Source: Lota lota (lineage: Eukaryota > Chordata > Actinopteri > Gadiformes > Lotidae). From it: 64,000 nt of DNA. The notes under the pieces are model-generated. The model made no database searches. It was not told the origin of the DNA and worked only from the letters and a program-made list of their open reading frames with translations. Positions within the stretch are counted from its first letter, which is position 1; each line of letters opens with the position of its first letter. The translations under genes and the position numbers were made by a program. This document shows positions 23,381 to 36,800 of the stretch, in pieces. The stretch spans positions 62,001 to 126,000 of the forward strand of contig JACYXH010000023.1 of assembly GCA_026745465.1 (NCBI GenBank), given 5' to 3'.

Positions 23381-24425
23381 GTAAATACTTTATTTTACTT
23401 CATCTGTTCTCTTCCCATTCTGTTGTACTTTGTTTTGTTTGTGAGTTAAAGTTGGTACAAACTTGAATATAATATTTCTATGTATGTCCTCCAGTCATCT
23501 GGTAATAACGAATGTATTCTCTTGGTCAAAAATCCCCTCAAGGTATGACTGCCTTTTACCCCCCAGTGACTCCACAAAGCGAACCAAGCGGGAGAAGATC
23601 TATGTCACCACCAATTCGTTTCCCTGTGGAGCCGAGCGGGGGAAAAGAGGCGTTACTGGAGGGCAATCCCAATATCCCTCAACAAAACCAGGAACAGGTG
23701 AAGCAAATTGAAGACTTGACGTGTAGATTGGCCCGAAGGACCAACGAGATGGAGAAACTGCACGTAAAGGTATGCTAGTTTGATTTAGTAGGTTGCCGGT
23801 GACTTGCCTTTTCTTAAGCTTTTTACTGCAGTTTAATCCTGAGTTTCTCTGTGTACCTGACAATAAAATACTTGAACGTGAGTTTAGGGAATAATTGTGT
23901 TGCAAGAATTTTTCTTTTTTAGTGAAGAATGATTGTAAGAAGCCCTTTGAGACCGCAACCGTGGTGAACTTTTATACAAATCAAATCAACACGACTTGTT
24001 GGTTGTTAGAACATCAAACACCATGTCATTCCCCATTAGGTGAAGCAGTTGCAGAAGGAGAAGACCAGCATTTCTGCCGAGTGTGAAAATACCAAGTCAA
24101 GGTTAGTCACTCACTCACTCACTCACCAATTGTAAATCTAGATCTATTATTTTTTTAAATGGTACACAATATGTATTATTCTATTTTTGTCTCTCTTGTC
24201 AACTCTGGAACAGTCTGAAAGAGCTCCAAACAAAGGTAAAGCAGTTGCAGAAGGAGAAAGCCAGCATTTCTGCAGAGTATGAAAAGACCAAGTCAAGGTT
24301 AGTCGCTCTTGCGCTCTCTCGCTTTCTCTCTTATTGTATATCTAGATCTATTATTAAAAAACATGGTACACAATATGTATTATTATATTTCTGTCTCTTG
24401 TCAACTCTGGAACAGTCTGATATAG

Positions 24426-25420
24426 CTGCAAAACAAATGGGCAGGCCTTGTCCACATGATCACGCCAAGTGAACAACGAGTGCAACATCATTGAGGGGAT
24501 AATGGAACAGGTCCTCAGTAACAATGGTCCTACTTCACACTAGTACCATTGACCCATGTTGGTTACTACAATTATGGATGCAGAGAGAATGTGTAAATAT
24601 CATGTTTTATATAGTGAAGGGACTATCATTGGAATCTATGTTTATAAAGCAGTTTGGGGTAAACTCCCCACCTATCTCCCCTCACTGCTTTCCAGGTAGA
24701 TCAATAGATACACAGGTATACAGATAACACAAGGTCACAACATTCAATGTCCTTTAGAGTCCCACGGGTGCGTTTGGATTGTGGCAAAGACAGCGTTTAG
24801 CTATGATATACCGAGCAGTTGGCTAGGCTCCAGGATGACCTTGGCCTGAAGGAGTTAGTCTGGATTCCAGCTTTATAATCTTTTCAAATTATTTTTATAT
24901 CATAAACTGCAAATGTTTTGATTACTCTTTCGTGTTTGGTAATTTAGTGTTTTTATTGATAATAATGTTTTTATGTCTACTGTTTGTAACTGCATTGGCA
25001 TTGTTAATATTGTTCTGTAATGTAGGGCACTGCTGTTAGAGAAAAAAAGTTAATCGATTTTATGAAACATAACACATTTTATTGGTAAGATGGGACAAAT
25101 AATATATATTTTTTGTTTATTCATAAAGGGCAATGGTATTGAATTTATTCGGTTTGTGTGCTGATTGTTCATAATTACCAATATGTTAAAAATGCCCTTT
25201 ACTTTTCAATATCAAGTTTGTGTGTTGGATCTTTAATTTGTTCTAAAGCTTAGCATGCCTCATTCCCAGCTGCCCTCCCTGACCACTGATCCCTTATCGG
25301 ACAAGGCAGACGTCCATAGTCTGAACGATGCATTTGCTTTGGCCTTTTCATAGGGTGTTCAACATATTTGCTTTTGCTTAAACTGCACATTTGCAATCAT
25401 ATAATAAAGATTGAACAAAT
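24426..25420 (+). other. 3' flank of A2 and start of a flank module
   Basis: 24480-25050 repeats the 3' flank of copies 0 and A; 25060-25400 repeats the start of the flank module (compare 1620-1930). The module then stops. No gene seen. Confidence 0.6.
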
Positions 25421-26265
25421 ATTTTCGCTTAATGCCGTTTATAAAAGATTTTAACAAAGTGTGTTTTCTTTTTCTTCTTCCTGTGTTGACTTTAGAGTAC
25501 AGGCTACATTCAGATTGTGCTCTCTACACGACCTTCTACACAAACACCATGTTCTGAACTAAATACGCTGAGTAAACCTGGGTAGCGTTAAATGCTTTTC
25601 TAAAGACGAATGATGGATCAGATGGCATGCTCATGGTTGGTTTGAAGCAGGAGGGATTGACACTTAGGCTAGCAAAGATGAGTAGATATTTCTAAGAAGA
25701 ACGTCATTCATGTATGTCCAAATAAACCATGATCTGTTGCCAAATATCTGCACTTTGTAACATAACTACTAACGTTGGCTTGCCTTGGTTATCTGCCTCA
25801 TAAACAATGCGTATAACATTAGAGATGATAAGATATTTGCTTGCAGCCAACGTTGTACGATATTAAGCTTGCTAACTGTATCAAGATGTTTCCTACCATA
25901 AATGTTACATGCATGCCTAGCTTACATGGTTGAAGCATTTTCCAGTATTTCAAAACTTACCTGCAGGCGCGTCATCCCGGTGTTCCTTCTTTTTTCGCTG
26001 CTCTGTTCCCGACTCCTGCTGCCTTTTTGAAGCCATGTCGAGAAAACGAGTTACCGTCAGACTCGAGATTGTCAGGTGCAATCAAAGAAACCGCACAATG
26101 ATGGAGGGGGGTGGCACTATCATTAATTGTGTTATTACGAGCAAATATGCGTATCTTTGTATTGCCTGATGCCAATAATGGTGTAATCAATGATGCCAAT
26201 TGCAGTTATTCTTCATCTTCAATTTAAATAATTCATTATGATTGTTATGATGATGATCATAATTG
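25421..26265. other. Unassigned intergenic sequence
   Basis: AT-rich sequence with one short open frame (25930-26169) that has no recognisable domain. No repeat structure or gene is seen. Confidence 0.4.
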
Positions 26266-26267
26266 AG

Positions 26268-26516
26268 CCGCCCCCTCCAGCACCTGGTGCCCTACGCGCA
26301 GCGCGTGGTGCGAGCGGCGGCCCTGGACATGTCCGTGATCCACCCGCTTTGCAAATGTGGGGTGATTCTACAATTGCAGCTCCCCCCCACCAGTGACTGT
26401 TGTCCAAGCCCAGAAGACTCTGATGTTACTCGGAGGCCAATCAAAGTTGGATGGTGGCGTTGTGTCGGTAACGTCAGCTCCCACCCCGTCCAGGGCACCT
26501 AGTGCTGGAGGGGGCA
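26268..26516. mobile_element. Candidate MITE with GC-rich TIRs
   Basis: GCCCCCTCCAGCACCTGGTGC at the left end is inverted at the right (GGCACCTAGTGCTGGAGGGG), about 250 bp apart. No clear target duplication and no paralogous empty site are seen, so this is tentative. Confidence 0.45.
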
Positions 26517-26597
26517 CCATTTCCTTCACCCGTAAACCATACCATAACCCTAACCATAACTGGGTTGATTGGTTGCTAGCGTAAAACCCAATGAGCT

Positions 26598-26690
26598 GGA
26601 CTAGGTCTAGATTGGTGGAGCTGGCCTAGGTCCAGAGAGGTGGAGCTGGCCTAGGTCCAGAGAGGTGGAGCTGGACTAGGTCCAGAGAGA
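26598..26690. repeat. Short GC-rich tandem repeat
   Basis: About three units of roughly 28 bp, built on GGAGCTGGCCTAGGTCCAGA. Confidence 0.75.
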
Positions 26691-26882
26691 GCTCCCCCCA
26701 TTAGACTGCAGTGAGGACCACTTGATTCGAGCTGAAATAGCATATATTTACATATTTACTAATCATCGTTAGGGTAAAGGGAGGACCTACGTACTTTGAC
26801 GTCATCATCATTGAAATTATTATACGTAAAGATAAGGGAATTTGTATGTAGCCTTTTTGCACCTGGATTGATTAGTTCATTG

Positions 26883-27496
26883 TGTCAGGCCGTCTACTGT
26901 CACGCCGTCCACTTCCGCCACCTAGCGGGCGCCTGCTGCCACTTCTCCCAGTGCCTCTCTGTTTACACACCTGCCGGCAATCTCCAATCAACGCTCCCTA
27001 TTTCAGCCGTGGATTCCTAGCAGCCGGCGCTAGTTCGTTGTTTACGCAACCCGTTAGTATCCGCGGTCCAAGCGTTTGGATGCTTGTCCCTTTCTCGGTA
27101 CCTGCCCGTAACCTGTTCTCTCCCGGTGCTCAGCTGTCCGCAGGATTTCCTGCCCGTTGCCGAACCCCTGCCTGCCTGACCGCCTGCCCGTTGCCGAGCC
27201 CCTGCCTGACTGACCGCCTGCCCGTTGCCGAGCCCCTGCCTGACTGACCGCCTGCCCGTTGCCGAGCCCCTGCCTGACTGACCGCCTGCCCGTTGCCGAG
27301 CCCCTGCCTGACTGACCGCCTGCCCGTTGCCGAGCCCCTGCCTGCCTCCCCGTTGCCGAGCCCTTGCCGTCTGAACACGGTTAGCCTAGCCCCCGGCTTG
27401 TCGGTACTCGCCCTCAATAAACTCCCTTGAACCTCTCCGCCGTCCCCGCCTCTCCGTGTCCTGCGTTTGGGTCTCCTCGCTCTGTTCACCATAACA
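26883..27496 (+). mobile_element. Solo LTR upstream of copy B (fossil)
   Basis: The segment runs from TGTCAGGCCG to CACCATAACA with a polyadenylation-like CAATAAA near 27415. An internal run of about five 34-bp units (CTGCCTGACTGACCGCCTGC plus CCGTTGCCGAGCCC, about 27165-27365) sits in its middle. No internal coding part is present. Family not determined. Confidence 0.6.
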
Positions 27497-27606
27497 AATT
27501 GTAGCAATTTCTAAACGATTTTACTGATCAATTTCAAAACGTGTGGTTTTGTAAAAGGTTGGATTTCGGTGTTTGTGGTTCACATTTCATGGCAGTATTT
27601 GATGAC

Positions 27607-27800
27607 TTGATTGTGGTTCCGCTACGACGCTAGAGGCGTTTATTAATGTAGGTCTGACTGCACTCTGTGAGGGTTGCGATTAACTGACATTTTATCTTTG
27701 GTTATTTGACGCACATATTAAGCTTCTGCGTATGATGTACTGTTTTACACGGGTTTCTAGTCAGGTTATGATGTGGGCTGGTTCGCATTGCATTGGGCGG
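27607..27800. repeat. Short duplicated flank
   Basis: 27607-27740 recurs at about 59905-60030 (TGGTTCCGCTACGACGC and following). It is part of the unit structure of the array, with no gene. Confidence 0.6.
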
Positions 27801-27871
27801 GTTTTAAGTTGTGATTGAGCAGGAAACTGTCAGGCTGTTCTGCACTCGGTTAGTTTCAGTTTCCAGAGAAC
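27791..27871 (+). promoter_or_regulatory. Copy B promoter / 5' UTR with ISRE-like motif
   Basis: An inverted CCAAT joined to a GC box (ATTGGGCGGG, near 27793) lies about 80 bases before the ATG. AGTTTCAGTTTCC at 27852-27864, an exact ISRE-core match, ends 7 bases before it. This flank differs from those of A and C beyond about 55 bases from the ATG, so promoters have been exchanged between units. Confidence 0.5.
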
Positions 27872-30800
27872 ATGGCGACTGGACAGACGGAACGCGGGGT
27901 CCCGCTGAGTACGGTAAGGTTAACATATCATCGTATCGATTGGTGGAATTATTGCCGGTACTAATCTTAACGACATACCAGGGGCGAAATCGATCCATGA
28001 TCACCGCAGAAAAGAAAGCGGGGCGTTCCGGACGTAGCGGGCAACACTGCATTATTCCCAGAGGAACCAATGTCTTGTGTCGATAAAGTTTAAACCACAC
28101 GTTTTAATGAAATTAAGTTCAGCATCAGAGTGCAATATTCACCTTTCTAATGCTACCATGTTCAATACCGTTTTATTATATTGGTAGTCCGTGTCAACAG
28201 GGCCGGCACTAGCCACTTTGGTGCCCTAGGCGAGATTAGGATTTGGAGCCCCACAACATAACTTTTACATTTTAAGCATAGACGTAAACATAGTTATTCC
28301 TTTAGTAAGGATAAAATATCATAAATTACAGCACATCAGGCAATAAACACCTCTGAAGCATAAATTATAGATACCGGTTGACCAGTACTGTTCAATTACA
28401 TGAGTGAAAAAGGTCAAGAATCTTGGTTTAAATGTTTTGATGGGAATAAGTTATTCTAGTTTTGTGTCCTTTAGACAACTTGAAAAAATTAGAGATGGTT
28501 GCAGTCTAAAATATAATCTAATAGATTCCCTAGCACCAAAAGTGGACAAGACATTCCAGATGTACAGGGTGAGTTACGTATGTTCATAACTGATAGTGAA
28601 TATTTTATATAACTATAGCAAAGATGTGTCAGGATTTGGCCATATTGACATTAGTTACACAACTGCAGCTGTAACATACAATTAACAGAACCTACCTGCT
28701 GCAGGTTGTGTTTCACTGGAGGTAGCTGGAGTGCTGGATGTTGCTTGACCTGCAGGCTGTGTTTCACTGGAGGTAGCTGGAGTGCTGGATGTTGCTTGAC
28801 CTGCAGGTTGTGTTTCACTGGAGGTAGCTGGAGTGCTGGATGTTGCTTGACCTGCAGGCTGTGTTTCACTGGAGGTAGCTGGAGTGCTGGATGTTGCTTG
28901 ACCTGCAGGCTGTGTTTCACTGGAGTGCTGGATGTTGCTTGACCTGCAGGCTGTGTTTCACTGGAGGTAGCTGGAGTGCTGGATGTTGCTTGACCTGCAG
29001 GCTGTGTTGCACTGGAGGTAGCTGGAGTGCTGGATGTTGCTTGAACTGCAGGTTGTGTTTCACTGGAGGTAGCTGGAGTGCTGGATGTTGCTTGACCTGC
29101 AGGCTGTGTTTCACTGGAGGTAGCTGGAGTGCTGGATGTTGCTTGACCTGCAGGCTGTGTTCAAACATACAGTTCATCCATAATGTTACACCACTGCATT
29201 AATTCCTGTCATTCTACTGCATATAAGGCAGCACTATACAAATAAACTTTATATAATTTGACAAAGGCCTACATTTAATTAGTAACAAGGTTTAACTAAC
29301 ATTCAACAATAATAATAGCAGTGTATTATCAATTACAGAGACCACAAATAATTGGCTGAACATTCATGTGATTCAAGTGATCATGTGTAAAATTTGCGCC
29401 TCTATTGGTTGCTTACATTTACTCAACATAATAAAAAAAAACATTGCGTTGGTCTTGATGTGGCCCCTCCCGCTTGCTGTTTGTCTAAACATGGCCCCTC
29501 CCACTTGCTGTTGGTCTTGAAGTGGCCCCTCCCACTTGCTGTTGGTCTTAACATGGCCCCTCCCACTTGCTGTGGTTGCCAGCAGTCACTCAGTAACAAC
29601 CAGCAGCCAAAGCCAACACTGGCCCTCTTCCATACACGTGTGCTGGCTTGGCTGGTGTGGCCCGGGCGTAGTTGGTATTTGAATCTCCATCTAGGGCTTC
29701 CCGCTGAAAGGTGTCTTTAACTGATGACACGCTTGACTCACATTTGCGTGGAGTGGAGGAAGCTTTCAGAAGGTTATTTCAATAAGTGTATTTCTAAAGT
29801 GGCCAGTCTACATGGTGTTCATTCGAAACCATTACTGGCAGGGTTTGCCTAACCCTAACCCTTACAGTTTACTAGTGCTGGCAGAGTTTGTGTTCACTGA
29901 AAGTATCCAATTACGCGCTTACAGATCCCTGCATCCAGCACCCTGATTGGTTGAAACAAATAAAGTCAGATGGCATTTTGGAGCTTCTTTTGTGAGGCGT
30001 CTGCATAAAACCAGGGATTGGGGCGGGACGTAGCTTTTAAAAAATGGTAGAATTTGTCGCTGTGGCTAGGCTAGAGCTTCACTACAGCAGCGCTAGGCTA
30101 CCTTGATATTTGAATCAGTCAAAAACTAAAGCTAGCTGTCAATCACGTGCTATGAGTTAGAGTTGACAATACTATATGTAACTATAGCTAACCCAATTTG
30201 GACCTAAGAGAGCTCATTTTACATTTTGTGGGAACTTTACCAGTAGAGGCAGTAGCATGACCTTAAATAATATCTCCATAGTCCAGTGAAGGCCAGATTT
30301 TAGATTGTATAATTATTTTCCTGCTCTCAAAATAGAAGCAAGCATTGTTCCTGAATAGGAAACTAAAATGAGTTTTGAGTTTATAAGCAAGATGTTCAGT
30401 ATGGGTTTGATAAGACCGCCTGCTGTCCGGCCATATTCTTAGATATGAGGATGGAACAATATTGACTAAATTACAATTAAGAGTACACAATGGTAGATCA
30501 ATAGTGTGTGATCTAAAGAGAAATGCACACATTTAATCTTTTTTTTCATTCAAAGCAATCAAGCTAATGTTTTAACAGATTTCTGGAGGCCATTAAAGGT
30601 ATGATATGTAATGTCTGACGCTAGGGGTCTCTCAATCAAACAATAACAAAATGTAGTTTGACGACGTCGTGAAGTAGTGTGGAACCATGGGAGTTGTCTT
30701 CACCACCGTTGCTGGTGAAAATCTATCTGACTCAGACAGAAATCATGTTCACGGACGAGTTATGTATTAAAGTTGTATTCACGTTACGTTTATTCACGTT

Positions 30801-33800
30801 ATGTAATCTCCTTCTAATGAAATAGCCCCAAGTAACATAATGTTAACTTGCTAACTACCAATAAGATGAGTAGACTAAGCAAATTGAACAAAAAAAAATC
30901 ACCAGAACATTTACAAAAATGTATAGTTTTGTAATCAGTAATGGACGTTCCCATTTCAGCTTAACCCAAAGTTTCTCCACACCAACTCTACCAGTCACAC
31001 CTGGCCCTTCAGTGCTATTGCTGAACTCATAGGTGAGTCCTCCTGTAACTTTTGGTTTATGTGGCAGCATACATTAGTTTGAGTTTCTGGTTTGTAGAAG
31101 TGTGCTTTAAGTCGCCTAGGACCGGAAATTCACTTGACATCTGACAGAAGGCCAAATGTTTTACCAGAGACCTTCACTAATGCAGAGAATTTATTTTTAT
31201 GTTTTTATTCACCTAATAACAATATAACAATATAGCAGCCATTTTATGTTGGTATAGACTTGATTTGAAGCGTTTTTTTTTTTAAATATTTTCCTTAATT
31301 CTTCCCCTAGACAACGCATACGACCCTGATGTCAATGCCAAACAGATATGGATCGATATGATCCAGATCAAAGACCAGGAGTGTCTAACCTTCATGGATA
31401 ACGGAAACGGACTCAGCTATGACGTGATGCATCGGATGCTCAGGTGATAGTTGATTATTTACGATATTGATTATTTATAATATCACACCATCTGGGAATT
31501 CAGTTTATTCCTGACCGTGTCATGAGTTTAGTGGTTAATGCATGAACATATTTTCCCTTATAGCTTCGGATATAGCGACAAAAAAGCTGTGCGCGGCAAA
31601 CAACCCATTGGAATGTATGGCAACGGCTTCAAGTCTGGCTCAATGCGTCTGGGCCAGGATGCCATCGTTTTATCCAAATCAGAGAATGACCTGTGTGTTG
31701 GCATGCTGTCACAGACTTACCTAAAGAAGACCAGAGCTGAGCAGATCTTTGTTCCTATCATCAGCATTAAGAAACCAGAAGCAAAACAATATATCCTTTT
31801 GAGCTTGTCAAATGGGTCTCAACTGTGTTCCAGGTCCTTGCTGTTGTGTGTTTTTGGATCACATTTATCATGAGGTAAATTACAGTGGATATGTTAATTA
31901 ACCAATAGTTGGTTCCTTGGCCAGGGCCTTTTTAGGGGATATTAGTTTGTTTCATTTTTGATTGTTTTGTGGGAGGGGTGGGTTTAAGAAAATCTTTTTT
32001 TTTTTGGTTTCATATGCTGCATATATAATGTCCTTGTGCCCCTGTATAGACGAAGTAGCTAGACCTTAACTTGCACTGGCTTTCCAAAATGTAATAATAT
32101 TGTTCAGCTTGGATCTGGTTTCCCCTGCTATGACACCGATGTGAAAGGGGTCTGCTGGGTCCAAAGTGAGAAGAATATCGTTTATATCCACCAGGCCTAG
32201 TAAGAACTTCCTTGACCCAAGTGACTACTCAGTGTGTTGGAGGAGCACAAGGCCAGTCTGAGGGACATACTGGACCACTCACCCTTCAACACTCAGGAAG
32301 AGCTGCTTACTGAGCTCCAGCCTAATCGAGTCCACCGGCTCCAGCACCGGGACCCGGATCATCATCTGGAACCTCCGCAGGTCTGGGTTTATCCCCATGG
32401 TTACAGGCTCGTCTGAAGGACCATTAAGGCTTTAAGCCCACAGGACACTAAACAGGACATCAAACAGTCTATGGTCGGGACTATTGAGTCCTGTAATACA
32501 AAGGGAGCAACAATATACTGCCTGCATACATTACAACTATATAATATGGCCTCTTAATCTACGCAAACGTTATCATTGATTTTATTCGAAAATATCTCAT
32601 ATACAAGCAAATTATGTTAGGTAAGAATGGCTGAGTTAATAATAACTTGTTAGTATGAATAATTGTAACTAATCAGGGGTCCTACAACATCAGTAGGAAC
32701 CCTATTGTATTTGTTAGGATTATTTTTAATTTCCTGACAAATTCGGCCACATCTAAAAAACTACTCAGGCAAAAGTTGAATATAGAACATAGGCTTAACA
32801 TAATAATATAGGCTTATAGAACTTGTTCAATGAGTAAGGGATGCAAAGGATAGAAATTCCAACAGGCTGCCATTTCCGCTAGGAAAGTGAAATGTGCATG
32901 AACCTTTGTAGACCTGCACCATTCTTCACGATGAACAACTTTCTCGCTGCAACTCATGTGGTCAGACCATTTTGAATTAATGCAATGACCACAACGCTGC
33001 CAAACGCCCACACACAAACTGGTTGAGCACTGGTGCTCTACAGTGGTAGAGCCATTCTATATAGTGCTCTACAGCGGTAGAGCCATTCTATATAGTGCTC
33101 TACAGTGGTAGAACCATTCTATATAGTGCTCTACATTGGTAGAGCACACGGTAGGTGTGCAGGAGGTCCCTGGTTCGAATCCGACCGCTACCAAACATAT
33201 TGTGAGACACGGCACGAAATCAAATGATGTCTACTATGATGTATGCATCAGGCAATGTGCTCCATGCTCTCCATGCCATGTTGGACACCGTTATCGTTGC
33301 TTGCAACAATATTTCTTTTTGAGATTGCTTTGTTGATATGTCTAACATTAGAACTAGACTATATAAAGACTATTACAAAGACATTTAACCTTGGTTCATG
33401 TATGTGTATCTGCAATCTTTATTACTTTATTCGTATTTTCATTATAGGACATCTGCAGGAAGTATGGAGTTTGATTTCACCACAGACCTCTATGATATCC
33501 GCATTCCCTCTGATGTCCTTAAATCAACGACTGAACCAGACCAAAGACCAGAGCGATCAGACTCGTCCGTCCCTGAGAGTGACTTCTCGTTGCGTGTAAG
33601 TAGTAGCGACCTCGGCTGACCCCATGGCACACGTAAACAGCCTGTAGTTCTGGGGGAAGACCCCACATACCGAATGCAGAGAATGGGATCAGACGGTCAT
33701 GATGCAACATTAACTGTGATCAAGATATTAAGATGACCGTATTTCTGAGACCACAGTTTAACCCTTTGGTTTAAGAATGTTGCTAAACATTTTGAACCAT

Positions 33801-36800
33801 TCAGACATGGGGATTTAAGAGAAAACTAGATGTGTGCATTGTAAAATGCTATGTACTTAATTACTTTGTAAATACCGAATAAATAAAATGTATTTACAGA
33901 TAAAGACAGATATTTAGGATACCTAACAAGCGACTAGATGGGATTTATTTATCTAGTTGCTGTTGTATTGGTGATATACACACTTTAGTCTACGAAAGGT
34001 TGTATTTAGTTTTGTATCTATACTTATGAACGTAGGCATACTGCAGCGTCCTCTACATGAAGCCTCGTATGCAGATCAACATTCGAGGACAGAAGGTGAA
34101 GACTCAGCTCATCTCTAAGAGCCTGGCCCACATCACAAGAGAAATCTACAAGCCTTCTTTTGTGGTATCCTTTCTGTCCACAAACGTTCCAGCTTCTTCT
34201 GGCAGAAATAACTTATTCTCTGCATTTATCCCAGTAACAGTGGGCTGCCGCACAGTGTAGCGTCAGGGAATCAACTCCAGTTTTTATCATGCTTGTTTGT
34301 TAAGGGAAGGCCAGGAGCTAGTGTTCTGTGGTTATGTGTTGTGGAAACCAGAGCACTAAGGTTAAGCACAGTGGAAAAACCTCCTGATGGCAATGGTTGG
34401 CCTCAGACCTTCTGGCTGTGAGGCAGCAGTGCTTACCACTGAGCCACCATGTAACCCAACATCACAAAATGCATCAGACAGATGCTTCACAACAGTCTGA
34501 CCAGTGTGTGTGTGTTTGGTTTATTTATGCATGAAATGTTTTTCATTCTGTGAAGAATTTACATCAGACTTCCGGGTCCAGATTGTTCCTTAAGACCTGT
34601 TCTAGAAACAAAAAATCCCCATCACCTTTGGGTACAACACGAAGAGCAAGGACCAATATGGCATCATGATGTACTACAACAACCGACTCATCAAGGCATA
34701 TCATCGTGTCGGCTGTCAGCTAAAGGTGAGTGTGTGCCGTAATTTAAAATGTGCCTTTTTATTAGGTCTTATTATTCATACGTTGGTGTTTGTTGTGGTA
34801 AACGTTGGTGTATGTGCTCCTAACAGGCTAACAGCAGGCTAGGCATCGGAGTCATTGGTGTGATTGAGTGTAATTTTCTGGAACCGACTCACAACAAACA
34901 GGACTTTGACAACACCGACAAGTACAGGTAAGGCCTGTACTGTAATGGTGTTCAAATCATGATCTCACAATCATTAACTCGTTTGACAGTTATCATGCTG
35001 TGTTTAAGTGGTGGTTAGTTATTTTCTCAGTACGACTTTTTAATCTGCATTTTGTTATAATGGAAAACATTAGTTTATTTATTTTATTTATTACTTCAAA
35101 CGTTAGTGCACATTTATAAGTGATTTTTATTTATAAATCATCAGTACATATTGGTATACTTCTTACTGTTACTATTTCGGCATTTGGCAGCCATTTTTCC
35201 ACAAAGCAACAAGCAGTGAATTCAGATGTCTTTATGAGATGGAAGAGGTTAGGATCTGGCTCTAGAGTGCCTACATGTAGACTGTCTTTATTGGGGTTTG
35301 AGCCTAGAACCTCTGGTCAACCACCCTAACCACTACACTGTCCCTCTTATCAAGACACAAGTCTGACTTTATTTGTTTGTTTTACAGGAACGCTATCAGA
35401 AATGTGGCAGGAAAGTTAGGAGAATACTGTAAAGAAATTCGGTTCAAGAGAAAGAAGAGCAACCCCAGCGATAACGTGCCTGTTGAGGAAACAGAGTGAG
35501 TCCACAATCACAGCGTTTTCAGTACTTTAAGTATGGTCATAATAAAGTCCAAGTTACCTGTATGATCTTTAACGGCTACAGCTAGATGTATCTCATGTTA
35601 ACTGTTAGAACTTTATTCATTCACTGCACCCTCATACTGTGATACTTGTGGTTTTGTCAAGTTGAGCATCCCAACGTTGTCTACTGTCACTGGAGGCTCT
35701 TATGAGGACGTTGCTGATAATTGGAGTGGTTCTGTGTTCCTGTGTTCTACAGAAAACGCCCGGATCAGAACTGGGTCCAGTGTGACGAGTGTCAGCAGTG
35801 GCGGAGGCTGCCGGATGGAATTAACACGGAGAAACTTCCTGAACAGTGGTTCTGCTACATGAACCCCGACCCTCAGTTCGGGTCAGGATAGCTAATGGTT
35901 CTGGGTTTGATCCCCGTTGTGGACACACTGCCAGTAGGCCACTTTACCTAGAGGTCTTTGGGCATCAAGATGCCTTAATGCCAATCGATATGAATTAACT
36001 ATAAGTCGCTCTGGATAAAAGCATCTACTGAAATACTAAATGAGCATAGACATTTTCAGCAACATGTGCCTTCCTTGAAATGAAGGGATAGTTTAAATCC
36101 ATATGGATCCACCACTACAGTACACACAAGCCACCTGTACATTTAGATTGGTAATTAAAAATGTATGTTAAAATATATCTTTATTGTTCCTTAAAAATCC
36201 AAGAGGAGTATTAGCATATTGAATGATGAATCCAGATTGAAATAATTAGCTCTAGGGGACATAATCATCAGTATAACATTTATATTGTTATACATTCACA
36301 TCTCATCTCATTCAGGAGCTGTGAGACGATGGAAGAGCCAGAGGACTCTGATTCTGAGCAGCCCACAAACCTGAAGACCTATAAAATACAGTAGGGTCCA
36401 TATTTAGCATTACTTCTTCAGTTAGCCTGGTAAAGTAACTCGACTTTTACGTTTTTTCTCAGTCAAAATCAAAGGTTATTCAGAATTCAGAATACCGTAA
36501 TTTCCGGACTATTGAGCGCACTTGAATATAAGCCGCACCCACTGAATGTTTAAAAAACAATTATTTTGAACATAAATAAGCCGCACATGTCTATAAGCCG
36601 CAGGTGCCTACCGGTACATTGAAACAAATGAACTTTAGACAGGCTTTAACGAAACACGGCTTGTAAAAAAAAAAAAAAAGTAGCCTACCAAGAAAGTCAT
36701 TGGTCACTATCTTCCTCCTCCTGTGCACTGAAAACACTGAAGTCATCTCCTTCGGTGTCGGAGTTGAATAGCCTCAGAATTGCTTCATCCGATGTTGGAT

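Larger units (their letters stand above)
19639..24425 (+). pseudogene. morc3: MORC3-like copy A2, headless (exon 1 plus tail exons)
   Basis: Exon 1 (19639-19680, [14 protein letters not shown]) with its GTAAGG donor is followed, after a deletion joint near 20145, by tail exons 20410-20484, 20679-20727, 20960-21046, 21212-21328, 21689-21775, 21982-22068, 22275-22361, 22568-22654, 22873-22894, 23543-23769, 24040-24101, 24214-24297 and 24416-24425. All ATPase and CW exons are gone. Exon 1 ends in phase 0 but exon 20410 needs phase 2, so that join is out of frame; exon 1 to 20960 (phase 0) would be in frame and yield a pure coiled-coil protein. The tail has four copies of an 87-nt exon (around [20 protein letters not shown]) and an end with an early stop (SLI-stop). 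Probably a pseudogene; a short coiled-coil product cannot be ruled out. Confidence 0.7.

Noticed and set aside
27130-27507. 125-codon minus-strand frame with QGLGNGQA-like repeats
   Set aside because: It is the translation of 34-bp tandem units inside a solo LTR; no gene features.
33126-33196. A working tRNA gene
   Set aside because: A-box- and B-box-like parts are present, but the anticodon arm and acceptor stem do not fold, and the left part belongs to a 31-bp tandem array.
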